Source: Metopolophium dirhodum (lineage: Eukaryota; Arthropoda; Insecta; Hemiptera; Aphididae). From it: a DNA stretch of 64,000 nucleotides. Numbering within the stretch: position 1 is the stretch's first letter; each line of letters starts with the position of its first letter. The stretch lies in contig NC_083562.1 in NCBI RefSeq assembly GCF_019925205.1, forward strand, positions 5,270,001 to 5,334,000. The letters are read 5' to 3'. Positions 26,001 to 41,000 of this stretch are shown piece by piece. A program made the translations under genes and the position numbers. The notes beneath the pieces are model-generated. The model saw nothing but the letters and a program-made list of their open reading frames with translations. It was not told the DNA's origin and did no database searches.

Positions 26001-29000
26001 AGTGTGCCGGGACTGTAAATCGAAAATTCTCCCCCGAAATTTTAAGAAAATCAAAAATGTATTTCCATGAGGGCTATAAAAATTATTGCAAATAAAAATG
26101 TATACTAGCCGTACCTGTATACCTGAACCGAAACCTAAAATAAAACCTCGGCATCAGTATGCTAAACTTGTCGGAGATCCTAGTTCAAACAACTCTGTGC
26201 GAACACATTATCAGCCCCCCCCCTCCCAAACAAAAAAGGAAAATCCTGGCTACGCCACTGCCCGAAGTTATGGGTTGTGACATAATATAATAATATGTCC
26301 ATGACGACCACTGCTATTATATTATTATTATTATTATATAGATATCAGGTATAACATATAGTTGTATAGCCATTAACCCGCCGAGACGGATATAATTTCG
26401 ATTTATTTATATATTTTGAAAACGCTTACTTTGCGCCGGCACCACGCGGTGGAACTGCAATTGGATATTCTGCCCGACCGAAGCCAACAGTCTCTGTTTG
26501 TACCGCAATTTGGGAAAGTGCATGGGTAACGGATAATTTAACCTGTACATGAATCCGGACGTGTCATTCTGTAGCACGATCGCTCGTTCTTCGTCAAAGT
26601 CCACCACTAAAATGGGTTTTATTTACGAACATATAATTACGTATCACAATGTCGTACAACTTTAACCGTTGTCGCGGCCCTATAACATTGTCAGCCGTAT
26701 GTACATACCCATTTTGTACGCTATTTTGAAACCCCTCCCCCTGGGCAAGCGGTTCGTTGAGTATTCGATGTTGACGCTCTCGCCTTCCGACAAAAACGCA
26801 CCGTCGTTGATTGAGTTCCGATATTTAAACGGAGTTATATTGTCCGCAGTTCTCGACAGATACAACTTGAACGTTTGGGATTCGTCCAAGTTGTAGTCGA
26901 CAAAATCGATCCATATACGGTGGCCGACTGCGAGACCCAAAAAATGCATATTAATACCGCACTCGCGAGTCACGGTGGTACAATATAGTGTTTTAAAACG
27001 ATGGTTTTATGGCCGTCTGCCCATAGCCCTCACCCGGTGCCAGTATCATGGTGACGCAGTTGAGATTTGGAAGTATGAAGTTAGGATAGTTCGGACTGAC
27101 GACTTGGCCTTCGAGAGCGGACAGTGTTTGCGACGGACAACCGGACATGTCGACGGTGTTCCACTGGAGATGAAAACCTGAACTGGATACGGAGTAGTCC
27201 GAATGGAAGTGCACGAACGCCTCATTCAAATCGGTAACGAAGATGTAACTGTAATAATATGTCATTAGAATTCGACAATGTAAAACCGTTGTGGATTTTT
27301 GTTTATTATGGTTTTTTTTTTTTTTTTTGTTCAACAGATAAATTATAATATTGACTATTGTTGTAGTAGTAATAATAACAATACAATCTCACTCTTCCAG
27401 ATGATTTCCGCGGTAACCGCAAACCGTCATTGTTCGGTTTTCACGTTCTTTCGGTTCCACCACGGCGACGAAATCGTAAAGGCAATCGGCTTGAGGCTCG
27501 ATGTTTATGGAATCAAATTGGAAAACGATTCGCGACTGGTACGGACCGACCACGTGTATCCAATAGTCCAAGTTGTGATAATAGTTGGCCGGATAATTTA
27601 ACGACGTTATTATCCCTTTTACGCCGGACATTGTGGTGTTTAAATTGTAATGATCCGATAATTCTAGTTTCAATAATTTTAACAATTTACAGTAATATTA
27701 GTAAATGAATCATTTATTGACATTATTAGATAATATGATATTTTAATTTGTTAATTCTGACATTGTCAGGATAGTGTCGCATAATCAGCCAGCCATGGGT
27801 AAATCATTACGTTTTACTTTAAAAGGTTTTAATAATTATTACAATAGATTTCATTAATATTCAATTTACTATATAATGTTGAATGTAAATCAGATTCGCT
27901 TATAATTATAATTGTTAAAAGAAAATCGATCGGAGAGTAAAAGATTTAACTTATTTAGTATATCTTTTTTGAACAAAGTTTATAGTTTAGTTTTGGAACG
28001 TACGTTTTTTTTAGGATTTAAGGGGATTGATTTATTTGTTATACATCTAGTTCTGCTTTTGATTATTTGTTATTGTTTAATTAAGTGTACAGACAATTTT
28101 AATTTTTAAAAATATTTTTTGTTTGTTTTAACAATAAAAAAAAATTGTTTCTTATACCAATTTGAATGCCCAGCTCATACACTCGACCGGGTTTCAATCT
28201 AAAATATTGATCGATACCTTCTTACCCTCGTTGGGAATTTTGTCGCTATGTAAACAAATTTATTTTTTATTTTTACCGAGAAGGTTTTTCAATTAGCCGT
28301 CCAGTCAACATCACCCTAAAGCTAACACATGCTTATATATGTATAGTTTTATCGTTACATTATAATATTATGAATAACAGCGACAACGCGTGTCGTACAC
28401 ATAGTATTTTTTATCGTTATATAGTATTATTATCATTACGAAATGGACGGTACTTACTCGTTTGATTTTTTTTACATATATACCCTCCGACCGTGTTGCA
28501 GTCGTTGGCCGTCCAGTAAAGGCCTCTGGGTAGATTTACAGGTGGTGACGATAGCCAACTAATTGCGAGACAGATATCCTTGTACGCCAATGCATTCGCG
28601 GCGTCGGTCGCCAACCAAGCTGTGCACATACGGGTTGTATAATGACAATTTATTTTATTGTACGATTAACATTTTTTTTTTTTTTTTTTAGGATATACCT
28701 ATAACGTAAACAACGAACCTGAAAACGTTTCTGTCGAGTTGTCCACCCAGTACCAGGATTTGTCATTCCACGCTCCGCCCAACCAATAAATCGCGGATCG
28801 GCTGTCCGTCGACTCCCGGATAAAAGATTCGACGAACTGTTCTTCCTCGGCATTATGAACGCTCGTCAATTCCGCCTTTGCAAACGGAACAACAACACAC
28901 AGACACGTAAGAATTTAGAAAATGTCTTCCATGCATTCACGCGCCTACATCGATATAATAACAACAATAATAATAATACTGTATAGTAGGTACTTTGATT

Positions 29001-32000
29001 CCGTTGCAGATACTCCTGGCTGTGTGCCAAGACACTTCCGGGTAACTGGCAAACAAATAACACGACCCATTGAACATTTGCTGTCTCGCGTCGTCACACT
29101 CGTTGTTGACTGTTTATCACACACACACAACATAAAACGCGATTAGTGAATAATATTTCAGCAAACGTTTATACCTGCGATAGGTATCTGCACGAAGTTC
29201 ACCACTTACCGTGTTCGGCGGATACGCGAGCCTTGAAGCCGCTGAACGCGTGCGAATAGTCTGATACAAAATGTATCCTCAACTTGGGCCTCTTCGTGAC
29301 AAACCTAGTTAGTTTGAGTATGTCGCTCTTGTCACCACAGTGTTTAGGGCCCTCGTCGTCGTCACCGGGAATTAATTCAACGTAATCGTAACTGCAACTG
29401 TAAACACATTATGAACGCATAACATACACTTTAGTAATATGTCCACCGCAGCAATCATATTCCATTAATATCAATGATTATACCTAGTACCTATATACGC
29501 TTGGACTATATAATCAATAATTGATAAAACGCACTAAAACAACCATAAACAATATTTGTATGAAAAAAAAAAGTCAATGTTTCACGTTTTTCTGAAATAT
29601 TTCATACTTCAAACACTAATTACTAGTAAAACAAAATAATATACAATTTTATGCTGAGATCGGGTTAAGCAGTGTTGTTTTGAAATATGTTACTGATGAA
29701 AACATTGTTTGAAATGTATTGTAGTGTAATACTAATATTTAATTTTAATTTTTAATAGCCAAAACAAAATGGTGAAAAGTGTTCACGTTCAAATCATAAT
29801 ATTATGTACCAGACAAAAATAATAGTAAATTGAGAAAGGTAGGTTTGTGTTAAAAATAAATCTTCATGTAAAGGCAAAGCTTGACAGCAAAATATGACGT
29901 AAAAATTAATTTGAAATTTCATCGAACCAGCCATAGTCGACATAGCCATGGCCCCGACCTAAGTAAATGTGAAGATAATTATTTTGACTTTCTATCAATA
30001 AATCAGCGTGTTCATACTTAATTAATAATTAAACAATGGTACCTAATTTTTACTTTTAAATTTATTAATTAAAGTTATGAACTTATAAATCATACAATAT
30101 ACTTTTTAACTTTGATAGTTATATACTTATATACCAATATTCAATTATAACTATAATAATTATAATGCACATAAAAATGTTCAAAACTCGGAGAGAAAAT
30201 GTTCATGATGATCTGGGTAGAAAATGTCCTTTGTATATTCCACGGTAAATATAGATATATTATAATGCCCTGCAAAGTGTTATTGAAACATAAATTTAAA
30301 CTTACGTTGATTCGTTTTCCAACATGAGTTCTTCGAATTCAACTTCAATCTGATAACCTCGGGGCACTTCTACGCTGAAAGTGCAATCTTGGTTGTCAGG
30401 GTAAGGTTGTGGGAAACCTGGGCTCGAGACCGAAGCGAATCTCATCTCGCTGGTTAGTTTCATCGTTACATTACAGCTCGATTCGTCCGGATCTGATAAA
30501 AAATATATACAAATAAAACTTATAGTCTATAGAACAGTTGGTCGATTTTTTTCTTATAATTTATTAAAATTTAAAAAATAAAATCCTTTGACGTATGGAA
30601 TAGACTACCTATATAGAATAAAATGAACGTTACCATAATCGTTTAAAGAGGTGTGCTGTTGCGTTTGGCATAGAAATCGATTTTTCACAGAGCAATCGCG
30701 GTCGTTCCAAGTGTAGGACGAATTCCGATTAAAGTACTTGAGCAACCGGTTTTGGGGCCTGTACACTTGTCTGAGTTCGACACAGTCCTGTCTACTAAGT
30801 CCGTCGTCGTTTGGCTGTTTTGAATTCGGACCACTGTACGGTTGGTGTATGTGTCCTTGATACCAGTCTACAAAATAAACGAGAAAACAGATCGTACCGA
30901 TATTTAGTTGGATCACATTCGTATACATTTTATTCTATGCGGGACCGTTAACCACTCGACTTACTGGAATAAGTGAACGGCGACGAGTCTGTCCATTTGA
31001 AAAATCCTTCGTTGTTCATGTCAGTAGCTCCGATCCAATACGGAGCGTTGTCACTGTAGCTCGGGCTTAAAAAAAAAAGAGAAAAATCGTATAGCTTATT
31101 TATATATAAGACACATCATCCGTGTTAATCGATTATATATCCACGTCATTTTACCGAATGTCCAAGGTACGATGATTACAAGTTAATAAATAAACATCTT
31201 TTATCCATCAACAATAGTCAATATGAGACCTATTTCCGGCTTACGTAGTTGTGTATAAACGTGAAAATATACAATATATTATATAGACCCTTAGTGAATG
31301 TTTAAATATTGTGTACCTACGTGCTTACCACAAGACGAAAACCTGTGTATTTGATTGTATTCACATCATTAAAATTTGCATCACTCGTCATTTATAACAC
31401 AACTATCTTAATAGTTGATTCCCTATAAACCACATCCATTATCTCATCCATATAATTTTTCCATTTTGGTGAGTATTTCTGAATTATCGATTTCAGTTTA
31501 TTCCGTCAAAAACAAACTGATAGCTAATATTTCTTACTCCCGTTAAAATTACACTGGTTGGTATTATTTTTTGCTCTCGGTTTTCAGCCGTTAACTTAGA
31601 CTACCTACCTAATATAAGACTGCCTCGTGTTATTTAATATCGTTGTTCTAAAATATCTCGGTTTTCACGGTTCACTTAAACACTAGGTCAAATTAATAAT
31701 GATCATTCCATAAAACAAGTGATTAAATCAAACCTTTTCGTATTTAGTGTTGATGATAAGCAAGTAAATAATTAAGTCAATAATACAATTGGTTGTAAAT
31801 CTTATAGTATAGGTATCGATCTACCGCGGATGGTTAACCAGTGACGGCACGTGAACGTATACTTTGAGTGGCGCACTGTCACTGCTGCGTAAAACAAATC
31901 ATCTTACATTATATGGCTGAAAGATGGATGAAAATTTAGATGGATTGTAAAAAATAATAATTTTACATTAAATCGTTCGCTCCATCTCCAATACTCGTTC

Positions 32001-35000
32001 ATTTTGATATTGTTGATTAAACAATTTTTAATATTCTATATATTATTTCGTTTTTAAATGTTTTTGATAAAATGTTGTTCTATATTTTTTTTTTCAAACA
32101 ACAAACATTTTATTTTCTCAAAGATCGAGTGAATTAGATAGGCATTCATCATTTAGTACGCGTTACCCAACGCCAGAACTCACTGGTGAGTACCCGCCCG
32201 TTATCGCGTAAACGCGGAATCGGAAAGGATTTTTCTCTGAGAACTTAAGGTTTCACAAACCATAAACAGCACCGGTTCAGAACAAGTAGGAAATTAGTAC
32301 GATTGTACACTACCTACGCGTGTGTATATTTTCTGCTCTTACCTATTGATCAATATCGTGTCGATGAGCATTTGCGTGCGATGACTGTCTATGCTGGCCA
32401 AGTGACCTCCACCGCCGTTTTGCGAGCAATACTCTTCGGCGTCTTCCCAGTTGAGCAATTCGTTGACGATGGTCAGACACCGGCCCGCCCTGAGTGACAC
32501 CGAACCGTACGGACACTGGGACACCACTTCCGGTATCGGTTCGGCCCGGTACGTCACCACCAGCGTCGGCACGTGCACTGACGCGGACGACGACTCCATC
32601 AGCACCACGTTCGTCTCCGACACCATGGACATCTGTCGTCTGGGACCGTCAGCCGGCGCGCAGTAGAACCACCCGATCGCACCGTCGGTGAGCCGGAACA
32701 AAGTTCCCGGGCACGTGGTGGTGGACTGGTGAATCGGAAGTGTGTCGATCTGTGACACATAATTAATGTAATACAGCAACGATAAAGTGCTATCACTCCG
32801 CGTTTATATAACTTAGGCAGATCCGGATTATGGGCCACCGCGGAGCAAACAATATTATTGCCCCAGCCCAAAAATATAGTAACTCTTTTAAGCAATTATA
32901 AAACAGTTATTACGGGAATTATTTGACGTCGTGATTCTCATTTATACGTTATTTTTGTAAAATGTAAAGGTAATTAAACTATTGAGAAAAACCAATTACT
33001 TATGAATAATTATAGTGTGACATCTAATTTTTTTTTGAGGTAGGTACCTAGTAACCTAGTTTAAATGTTACCGTCTGGAGAAAACGCACGGAGGTTATAA
33101 TGCGACCCTGAACTTAGGAAGGATTGGTATAATATAATCGATGAAAATATTAAACGTATCTACCTATACTGAATTACGGTAGTGAATCCAGTGATCCAAA
33201 CCTGCCCATTTTATAACATCATACATCATAATATTATTTATGTCCAAATACAATAATAGTACAAAAACTGTATGTGTTTACCGGGTACCTGTAAAGTGTA
33301 AGTAATATGATGTACAAGTGACTTACCACAGGTAACCTGCACGCGTGTCGTCGGACCGGAGGTGACCGAGACTCGTTTCACTTACCCAACTTACACTATG
33401 ATATATTATTATAACTACTCGCAAACTGTGACAAGAAAACGTTTGGTTGTCGATCTAACTCACGGCGCAAATTTCGTCGCACAGAATCGAAGGCCGTTTG
33501 CGACAAAGGCGGAGAAAACGGCTGTGGCGTCCGTTTTTATAATACGAATTGTTGGAAAATTTACAAATTTAAATGCGCAGGGAGGGTGGCTGGGGGCACA
33601 CGGAGGGCACGTACGAGAATATCGTGGTCACCCACTGAACGTGAGAACCGTAAATAATTTAATAATAATATATAGTTTGCGGTCACCTCGGTCGTTCTTA
33701 TCGCAGTCAGATCGCAAAGGCTTAGAACTTCACTGGATTTCGACGATAAATGTTTCTCGATGACAACTTTCTACACACGTCGTTTACGAATAGCACAATG
33801 AGGTTTTATAAAACCATGGTGCTCCGCAACCACCGTGGTAAGCTCGGTTAGGATTCATCGGTCATTCGTATCGCAACGGACAGCTAACCACAATATTATA
33901 TTATTATCGCTTTTTGTTTCTCGTGTCCTAGAGTGCAGGGCGATAACAATTTTGCGAAACTATAGTCATGAACGAGCCTCCATATCACCTCCAACACGAC
34001 AAAACAAGTCGCCCCGCCCGAGTGGCACTTAAAGGTAGAATGCACGCACGCGAGTCACCTAAATTATCCTATCCTGACCTGCAGATTCCTTGTAGGAATA
34101 ACGACAATGCCATACGCCTCGCCTCTATGACACAGAATAATTAATCGTTTAATAAATTAATAATTATGCACGCGACGTGTGCACCTGTATAATATTATAT
34201 ATTTATATAGGTTAGACAACCCAAGTAAGACCTTGGTGAAATCGTTCCGTGACATATAATTGCATGAAAAATTGTTGTGCATTTTTGTCGTTTCGTATTA
34301 TTCATATAATTTTACTTATACACTATACAAAGCCAAGTGGTCGTATTGATCGTTTATATTATAACTAAATAATACGTAGGTAGCGTTCTCAAATAATTTA
34401 CTGTGTATAACTGGGCAGGATGTGAATTGAGAGCGGCGAAAGACAAAAGTAACATGGCTTATGTCCGCATACGCATAGTAAATGTATATGTCACATAAGA
34501 CATGTCAAACTATGTCTTATGTAGTTGTGTGACACACAAATGCATACGGACAATTAGTGTTTATATATTATAGATTACTGTGCATGTATACTACTCAATA
34601 TACTTCGCAGAGTATAACCGAACGAGATATTATGAAAGTGATTTTTTTTTTTGATTTTTTAATTAATTGTAATAAAATAATTCATTGTTAATTAAAAAAT
34701 ATTACTATTAAATAAAAAGGATTACCTAATAAACAAAAATAGTTAACGAATAATAAATGAACAAAAGTTTACCGTGATTCTGAGGAAAAAACCACCAGGG
34801 GGACACGACACGAAAAAGGGACATCGGCTGCTGACTACTCGTAGCGTAGGAATGAGCTTAGGTACCCGATTACGATTTAATACAGATTTAATCCGATCAA
34901 TAAATCGTAATTAACATCAAATATTAATTAATTTCGGAAGTTTATTTAATATTGTAAAAAAAGGTTTTAATTTTTAATATTCTTTTTTTTTTAATTGACG

Positions 35001-38000
35001 ACTGGGCTATTAGCAGCTTTTTTTTATAGCTCCCATTTCATATTTTATAATAACACGAACATTTAGTCAGGTCATATTGCAGTTTTAGTAATATATATAA
35101 ATATACTTTTATAGTTTTGTTTTATTTTTTGTTAGTAGAAATGTTTTTGAAATTTATTTTAAGTATAAAATAAAAAGTTTTAACGATATTATTGTTATTA
35201 TTTTTATTTTGTGTGGATAGGTAACTAACCTGTACCGAGTACCGAGCATAATAAGAACAATAGACTATTTTTCTACTCTCAATAAAAATTATATTACGTA
35301 TGATACTATTCATATTTGAACCCTATTCATAATTTATTACAAGAGAAAAAAACAAATTTCCTAATAATAATAAGAAAAAAACAAACTAGTTTTTAATTAT
35401 CATTCCAATATAGATAATAGGTATCTACCTAAATGGCAACTGAGTACTGACGTGTGTCATTATATAACTAGTGATTAATTTAATAATTCTAATAGAGGTA
35501 CCCACTAATTGGAAACTTAATATTATTCTGAAACGTGTAATACGAGTAAAAACATTCTCTTTGGTAAAACATTATAGGAAACGTCTTTAGCAATGTAATA
35601 TTTTTTATATAAGTGTGTATTATTATATAGATACATTTTAGAGAAAAACGCGGTTGATGGAGATTGAGTTAATCAACTGACTGTCAATCATTTTGATGAT
35701 GAAGATATGTACTAGATATAATATGATACCTATATATATTCTTACATAAACACATAGTACTTTTTATACACATATATGATTGTGTATGAACTTTTAGTCA
35801 AAAATAAACGTCATAATTATTATTGTATAAGTGTTATGAGCGATTCACCGATACCGGTACACTTTTCGAACATCATAATATAATTTTATTCATGAATTAA
35901 ATTGGCAATATTAGTAAACATTTAAATTCATATTAGGTAATTAATATTATAGTGTACCTATTCAATATCGGATTAAATAGATACCTAATAAAGGAACGGA
36001 TCAGCTAAATTCACTGAATTGTAAGAAGCAGAGTCGAGTTATCATGATATGGTAACCGTAACCTTTACAGTAGTTGGAGTTGGAATAATATTTCGCCTCG
36101 GTTGGCCGCCATCCCGATTACAGAGACTCATAATTTGTATGCTATATAATAACTGTGGTGTAGACATTAGTATTTTGTCGAAATATCCAAAACAACACAT
36201 CTAAACCTAAATAAATTTTTCCGTCTAACAATTTTACGCCAGTATTGACTATGAGTTATTTATATAGTACCTATATAATATAATCCAAACCCGGCAAGCT
36301 CAGAACTTTTTGTAATGCGTACTTGTAAGAAATTAGTATACTTAAAATGTAATTTAATACAAATGTATTTTGTGATAATATTTTATAAGTTTTTTTATTG
36401 AATAATTCAACAAAATTGGTTAAATATTGATATAGGTTTTTATTGCAAAAATGTTACAAGAAATTTCAGCTGACGTGACGAAAATAGCACAATGTGAAAT
36501 GGGTACCGTTAATCATTGGACCACCGTACACCACCATTGATAATTTTATAAGGAAAATGTTGTTTATTGATTATAAAATAATATGTATGAAAAAGTATTT
36601 TAATATTTCAAAATGTCTGTTCCACATAATTGTTATTATTATTATTAATACAATAGGTACCATCGTACCTATTTAAATCAAAAATATAAAAACGATTTTT
36701 CTAAATTTTTAAATTACTATATTATGTTCTTATTCCTCGATATTTGGATCTAGAATTGATTGGAGTCCGTATAGACGTTAACATTTTATAATATGATTAT
36801 ACCGTTGTTTTGTCCGGCTAATATTATAGTCGACCACGTTTTTTTTTACAACGATTATTGTGTAAACAGTCAAATCCAAAACCGGTAACAAACGATGAAC
36901 AATGCATATTATGCGTCTTATTATCGTCTTCGTCGTCTCAGGTCAGAATCGGATAGAGCGAACGGCAAACAACGAATAAAACAACAAACACGACGCGTGA
37001 GTATTGAGCGTATAATATGTATAACTGTAAATGTGTAATTTTAATTGTATTACATAAATCTGTAAATAAAAAAAAAAAAATTCTCCTAATAACTTTAGCA
37101 GCCTTACAAGTCCGTAAACTTTTAAATAAATAAAACCTAACGACACGGTAGTGCGCGGGACTGTTAGTTGGTATAGTGATGGTTTCAGTCGTCGGTCTCT
37201 CTCGGCACACCGCACACGTATTCGTTCGCAATTTTACGCGTGGCATTCGATAAATAATCCCGAACGAATGCGATCGAAATGCTCGTTTATCGGCGGCGTG
37301 CCGACCAACCGCCAAATTTCGCATCGAACGCACAACAATGCGAATTATGTGTAACGGTTTTTTTGAAGAGTTTTAAATTGACCCGGGACGATAATGTCCG
37401 GCGAAAAAATGTTGTTCTATATGGCCTGCTACAAAACACTCGAACATCGGTCGAAAATCGTGTTCAGGGAAGATATAAAAATCAAATTTTCGATGATCGT
37501 CGACAGCCCTCTGAATAGATGCAAAAAAAAAAAAATCGTAGAAAACACTGATGAATCGCTGGTAGATGGAGTTTACCAAGAGCGTCCCGAATTCGTTCTT
37601 ATATTTAATGTCCCGCGAGTACTTCCGGTATAAGTTGTTATCACTTATGATCCGAGTGCGTCCCAAGGCAAAAATATCATAATTTTGTCGTGGCCCGAAT
37701 GCGTCGCAGTCCATGTAAGTTACCCTGCAGGATGCACCGCGAGATGGTTTCAATCATTTATTTTTTTATTTTGGTTTAGGTACGTCCATTCTTATACAAT
37801 TTAAGTTTGTGTGAGTGATTTTTATAATATTTTTTTTGTTTTAATACCTATAAACCATTTTAATATTTTTTTGAAAACACGTGTCTATTATGTCACTACA
37901 ACGTGCGTCAATCCACTGATCTGCAATACTTGTCACACTTATAATTGGCCTAAATGAGCCGTTATCGTGCTCTGTTATTATCGGAGTTGATACAAAACGT

Positions 38001-41000
38001 GTTTCCCTACTTTTGTGACGTTCGTTGTAAAAATTACGTATATAATTGCACATTTGTACTACATTTCTACTCGGTCGTTGGTTTTGTCTCTTAAAAGTTT
38101 TGGTTGTGGACCGAAGGAAGCATTTGGGCCATAAAAACAGTAAAAATTAAAATCGGGACGCACTCGGAGCATCCCCAGCTGGCGATGTCGTAAAACCACG
38201 TAATATAAATTCGTAAGGTATCTAAAATTATAGGGTTTTGCTCCATATTGACTCTGACCCTACACCCAATGTATTTAAATTTGCATTTTATGCCGTATAA
38301 ATGCCACTAAAAATGGTTTTAGATTGTGATCGCCCCGTGTTTAAAAAAAAAAAATTAGCACATGACATAATTTTACAAAATTATTCTACATCAGTAAACC
38401 CTCATCATAGAGGCCCTTTAGTCCTTGACTCCGTTTGTGATCTAGGGGCGGTCAAACCTGGGGTTATATTCATACATTCCCTCATAGATTATATTATATT
38501 ATATTTTGTTTCAATATTTTCAATAATACCTATATTATACATATATGTTATATATTTATAAAAAAAAATAATGTGCATAAATAATATTATTTTTTATAAG
38601 CCGCAGATAAAATTTATATCGATTTATTAACAACTCATTGATATTATAACACGAGATTGGGTTTTTAATGAACAATAAAGCGCATTAAAAAAACAGCTTA
38701 CCCTTCATGACTAAATTATTTGATCACCACTGTAAGTTGCGGTATGATGGTATAACAAATTTCGATCTCTGGACTTTGTATTACGCGGTTACGGGTATTA
38801 TTGAAATATTTAATATTATAAATTATGAAACAAACAAATAAATACCAACTAGGCTATAGTTATAGGAATAATAATAATCTGTTCAAACGTTATGTATTAA
38901 GTATAACTTAATCACCATCTGTTATCGTATCTATTATTTAATATTATATTAACCATTATAAAGATGTCAAATGTCACACTACACTAGCGGTATTCGTCAA
39001 GGACTAAAATATTTATATTATTATGTTATATTACTATTATTTTTAAAACTGTAAAATGTTAATCACTTAAATCATTATTTTATTGTTAATAATTTAATAT
39101 ATAACTATTTTATTCTAATCTGGCTAATTCAAGAACTTCTTATAGGAGGTGAGCAAAATTTATCATGCTAAACAAAAATGTTATCGTTTGTTTGCAAAAA
39201 TATATTATTATACGATATTAAGGGTCCCGGTGCCGGTTTTTCAAATTTTCCACAATTCTATAAAATTTGAAAATTAAATTTTATATTTTAGTTGCCACCT
39301 CAGTTATAAGACTTTTCCACCAATCTACTGCCCAATACCTATTTAAGGGGGGGGAGGTGTTATAGGGTGTATTATATCGAAAAAATGAAATGTGGGAATG
39401 ACTCTCAAGCTTTGTAGAATTGTCAGATTTTGATGACTTTTTTTATCTGAAAGAAGAAGAATTCCTACAGCCCACATCGATCTCTGATTTTGTATTTTAT
39501 TTCAAATAATTGTATTGAAAAATTTGTTAAAAAATGGTTTTTATTTTGTAATTTTTTAGACATATTATAAAGTTTGAGAATACAATATTGTTAAAAACAG
39601 AGATCAATGCGGGCTGTAGAATATTTCCCCCTAGCAATTAAAAAAAAAAAAAAAAATAATAAAATTTGGTTGATTCTACAAGGCGGTATCGTTATTTCCG
39701 CAGAGTGTATTTTTGAGGACAAAATGGCATCGGCACCGGGCGCCTTAAAAAGAAAAAAAAATAATTATAACATTTTAATATGTCAGTACTGACCGTCATT
39801 GGTTTGGCGGTGGTGGCCACGTGGTCGTAGTCAGCGGTGGCGGCCACGTCTGCGTCCGCTGCCTGATTGCCGAACGGCACAGAGTTGATGAGCAGCCGCA
39901 ACCGGTAACCGTACGGCTGCGTGACCTTGTACCGGCACTCGGAACCGGGGGTGAACACGACGGTGCCGTTCTGCTGGGCCACGTCGTTGTCGAAACAGCT
40001 GGCGGCCAACCGGTAGACGATGGAGAACGCGTACCGGCCCACCGTGGACGTGACGGACGGCGGCGGCGAACGGCCCGCGTCCAGCACGTAGTGCCGGTCG
40101 GGCTCGCGCAGGTCCTCCAGCTTGCCGCACACCGGCTGGTGGCCGGACACCTGGAGCCGGCCGCGTTTGCACGGCACGTTCAGCTTGACCACGTCGATCA
40201 CCAACCGGGCGTGGTGTCGCTGCGCGAACCTGACCACGCACTGCAGCTGCTGCTGTCCGCGGGCCGGCGGCAGGTCTCTGGACGACAGCCGACCCATCTC
40301 GGTGGCCAACAGGTACAGCTCGCAGTCTGCGAACCGAGTCCGGGCGGGTCAGTGTTTATCGTTGGTGTGTCGGAGTCAGTGGCGGATCCGGGGTTTAATT
40401 TTGGGGGGCAAATGCCCCCTTTGCACGCCCCCCCCCTGGATCCGCCACTGGTCGGAGGGCTGGTGTGGTCGGCGAGACTCGGTGAAACGTTTCGTTTATC
40501 GTCGCGCCGACCATGTCCGTCTCTCGGAGGGTCACGATAATGTTTATATTCGACGCATAAAGAAGCGGCAGTGTGATCCCGCGGATGGAAATCAGTGTCA
40601 ATCAGTCGTCTATTGAAAAATTATCGACGATCGTACGAAAATCATTCCTCGATATTATTTTAATACTATATCGACATTAGTGCTAAATTAGGCGTCGTGC
40701 CAAAGGTCAAACGAATTAGCGACGGGTGTCAAAATACTAGTCCACGTAAGTTTGTCGTGAAAGAATATTTTCTAGAAAAAAAACCGCGTACCCTAACGAT
40801 CAATTTCAATATTACAGATCAGGACTTGCGTATATTGTAATAATTTTCCGTCGGAGAGACCAAAAGCAGCCCCAGGACTTTCAATCGGGTAGATTTGGTT
40901 TTAGGTTAATTTTATATAAGCTTCCCCGGAAAATGGCTTGTGTTCGTAACCAATTTACATATTATTATTCTGTTATGTAGCCAGAAATACGATCGTCGCG

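Noticed and set aside
33362..33763. 133-codon + frame as a gene
   Set aside because: It begins without a good ATG, has no recognisable domain and covers the candidate - strand promoter; probably a chance open frame in GC-richer DNA.
39831..40540. Long + and - frames of 136-239 codons over the GC-rich block
   Set aside because: They are shadows of the receptor CUB exon 40326-39794, the only frame with CUB pattern and matching splice sites.
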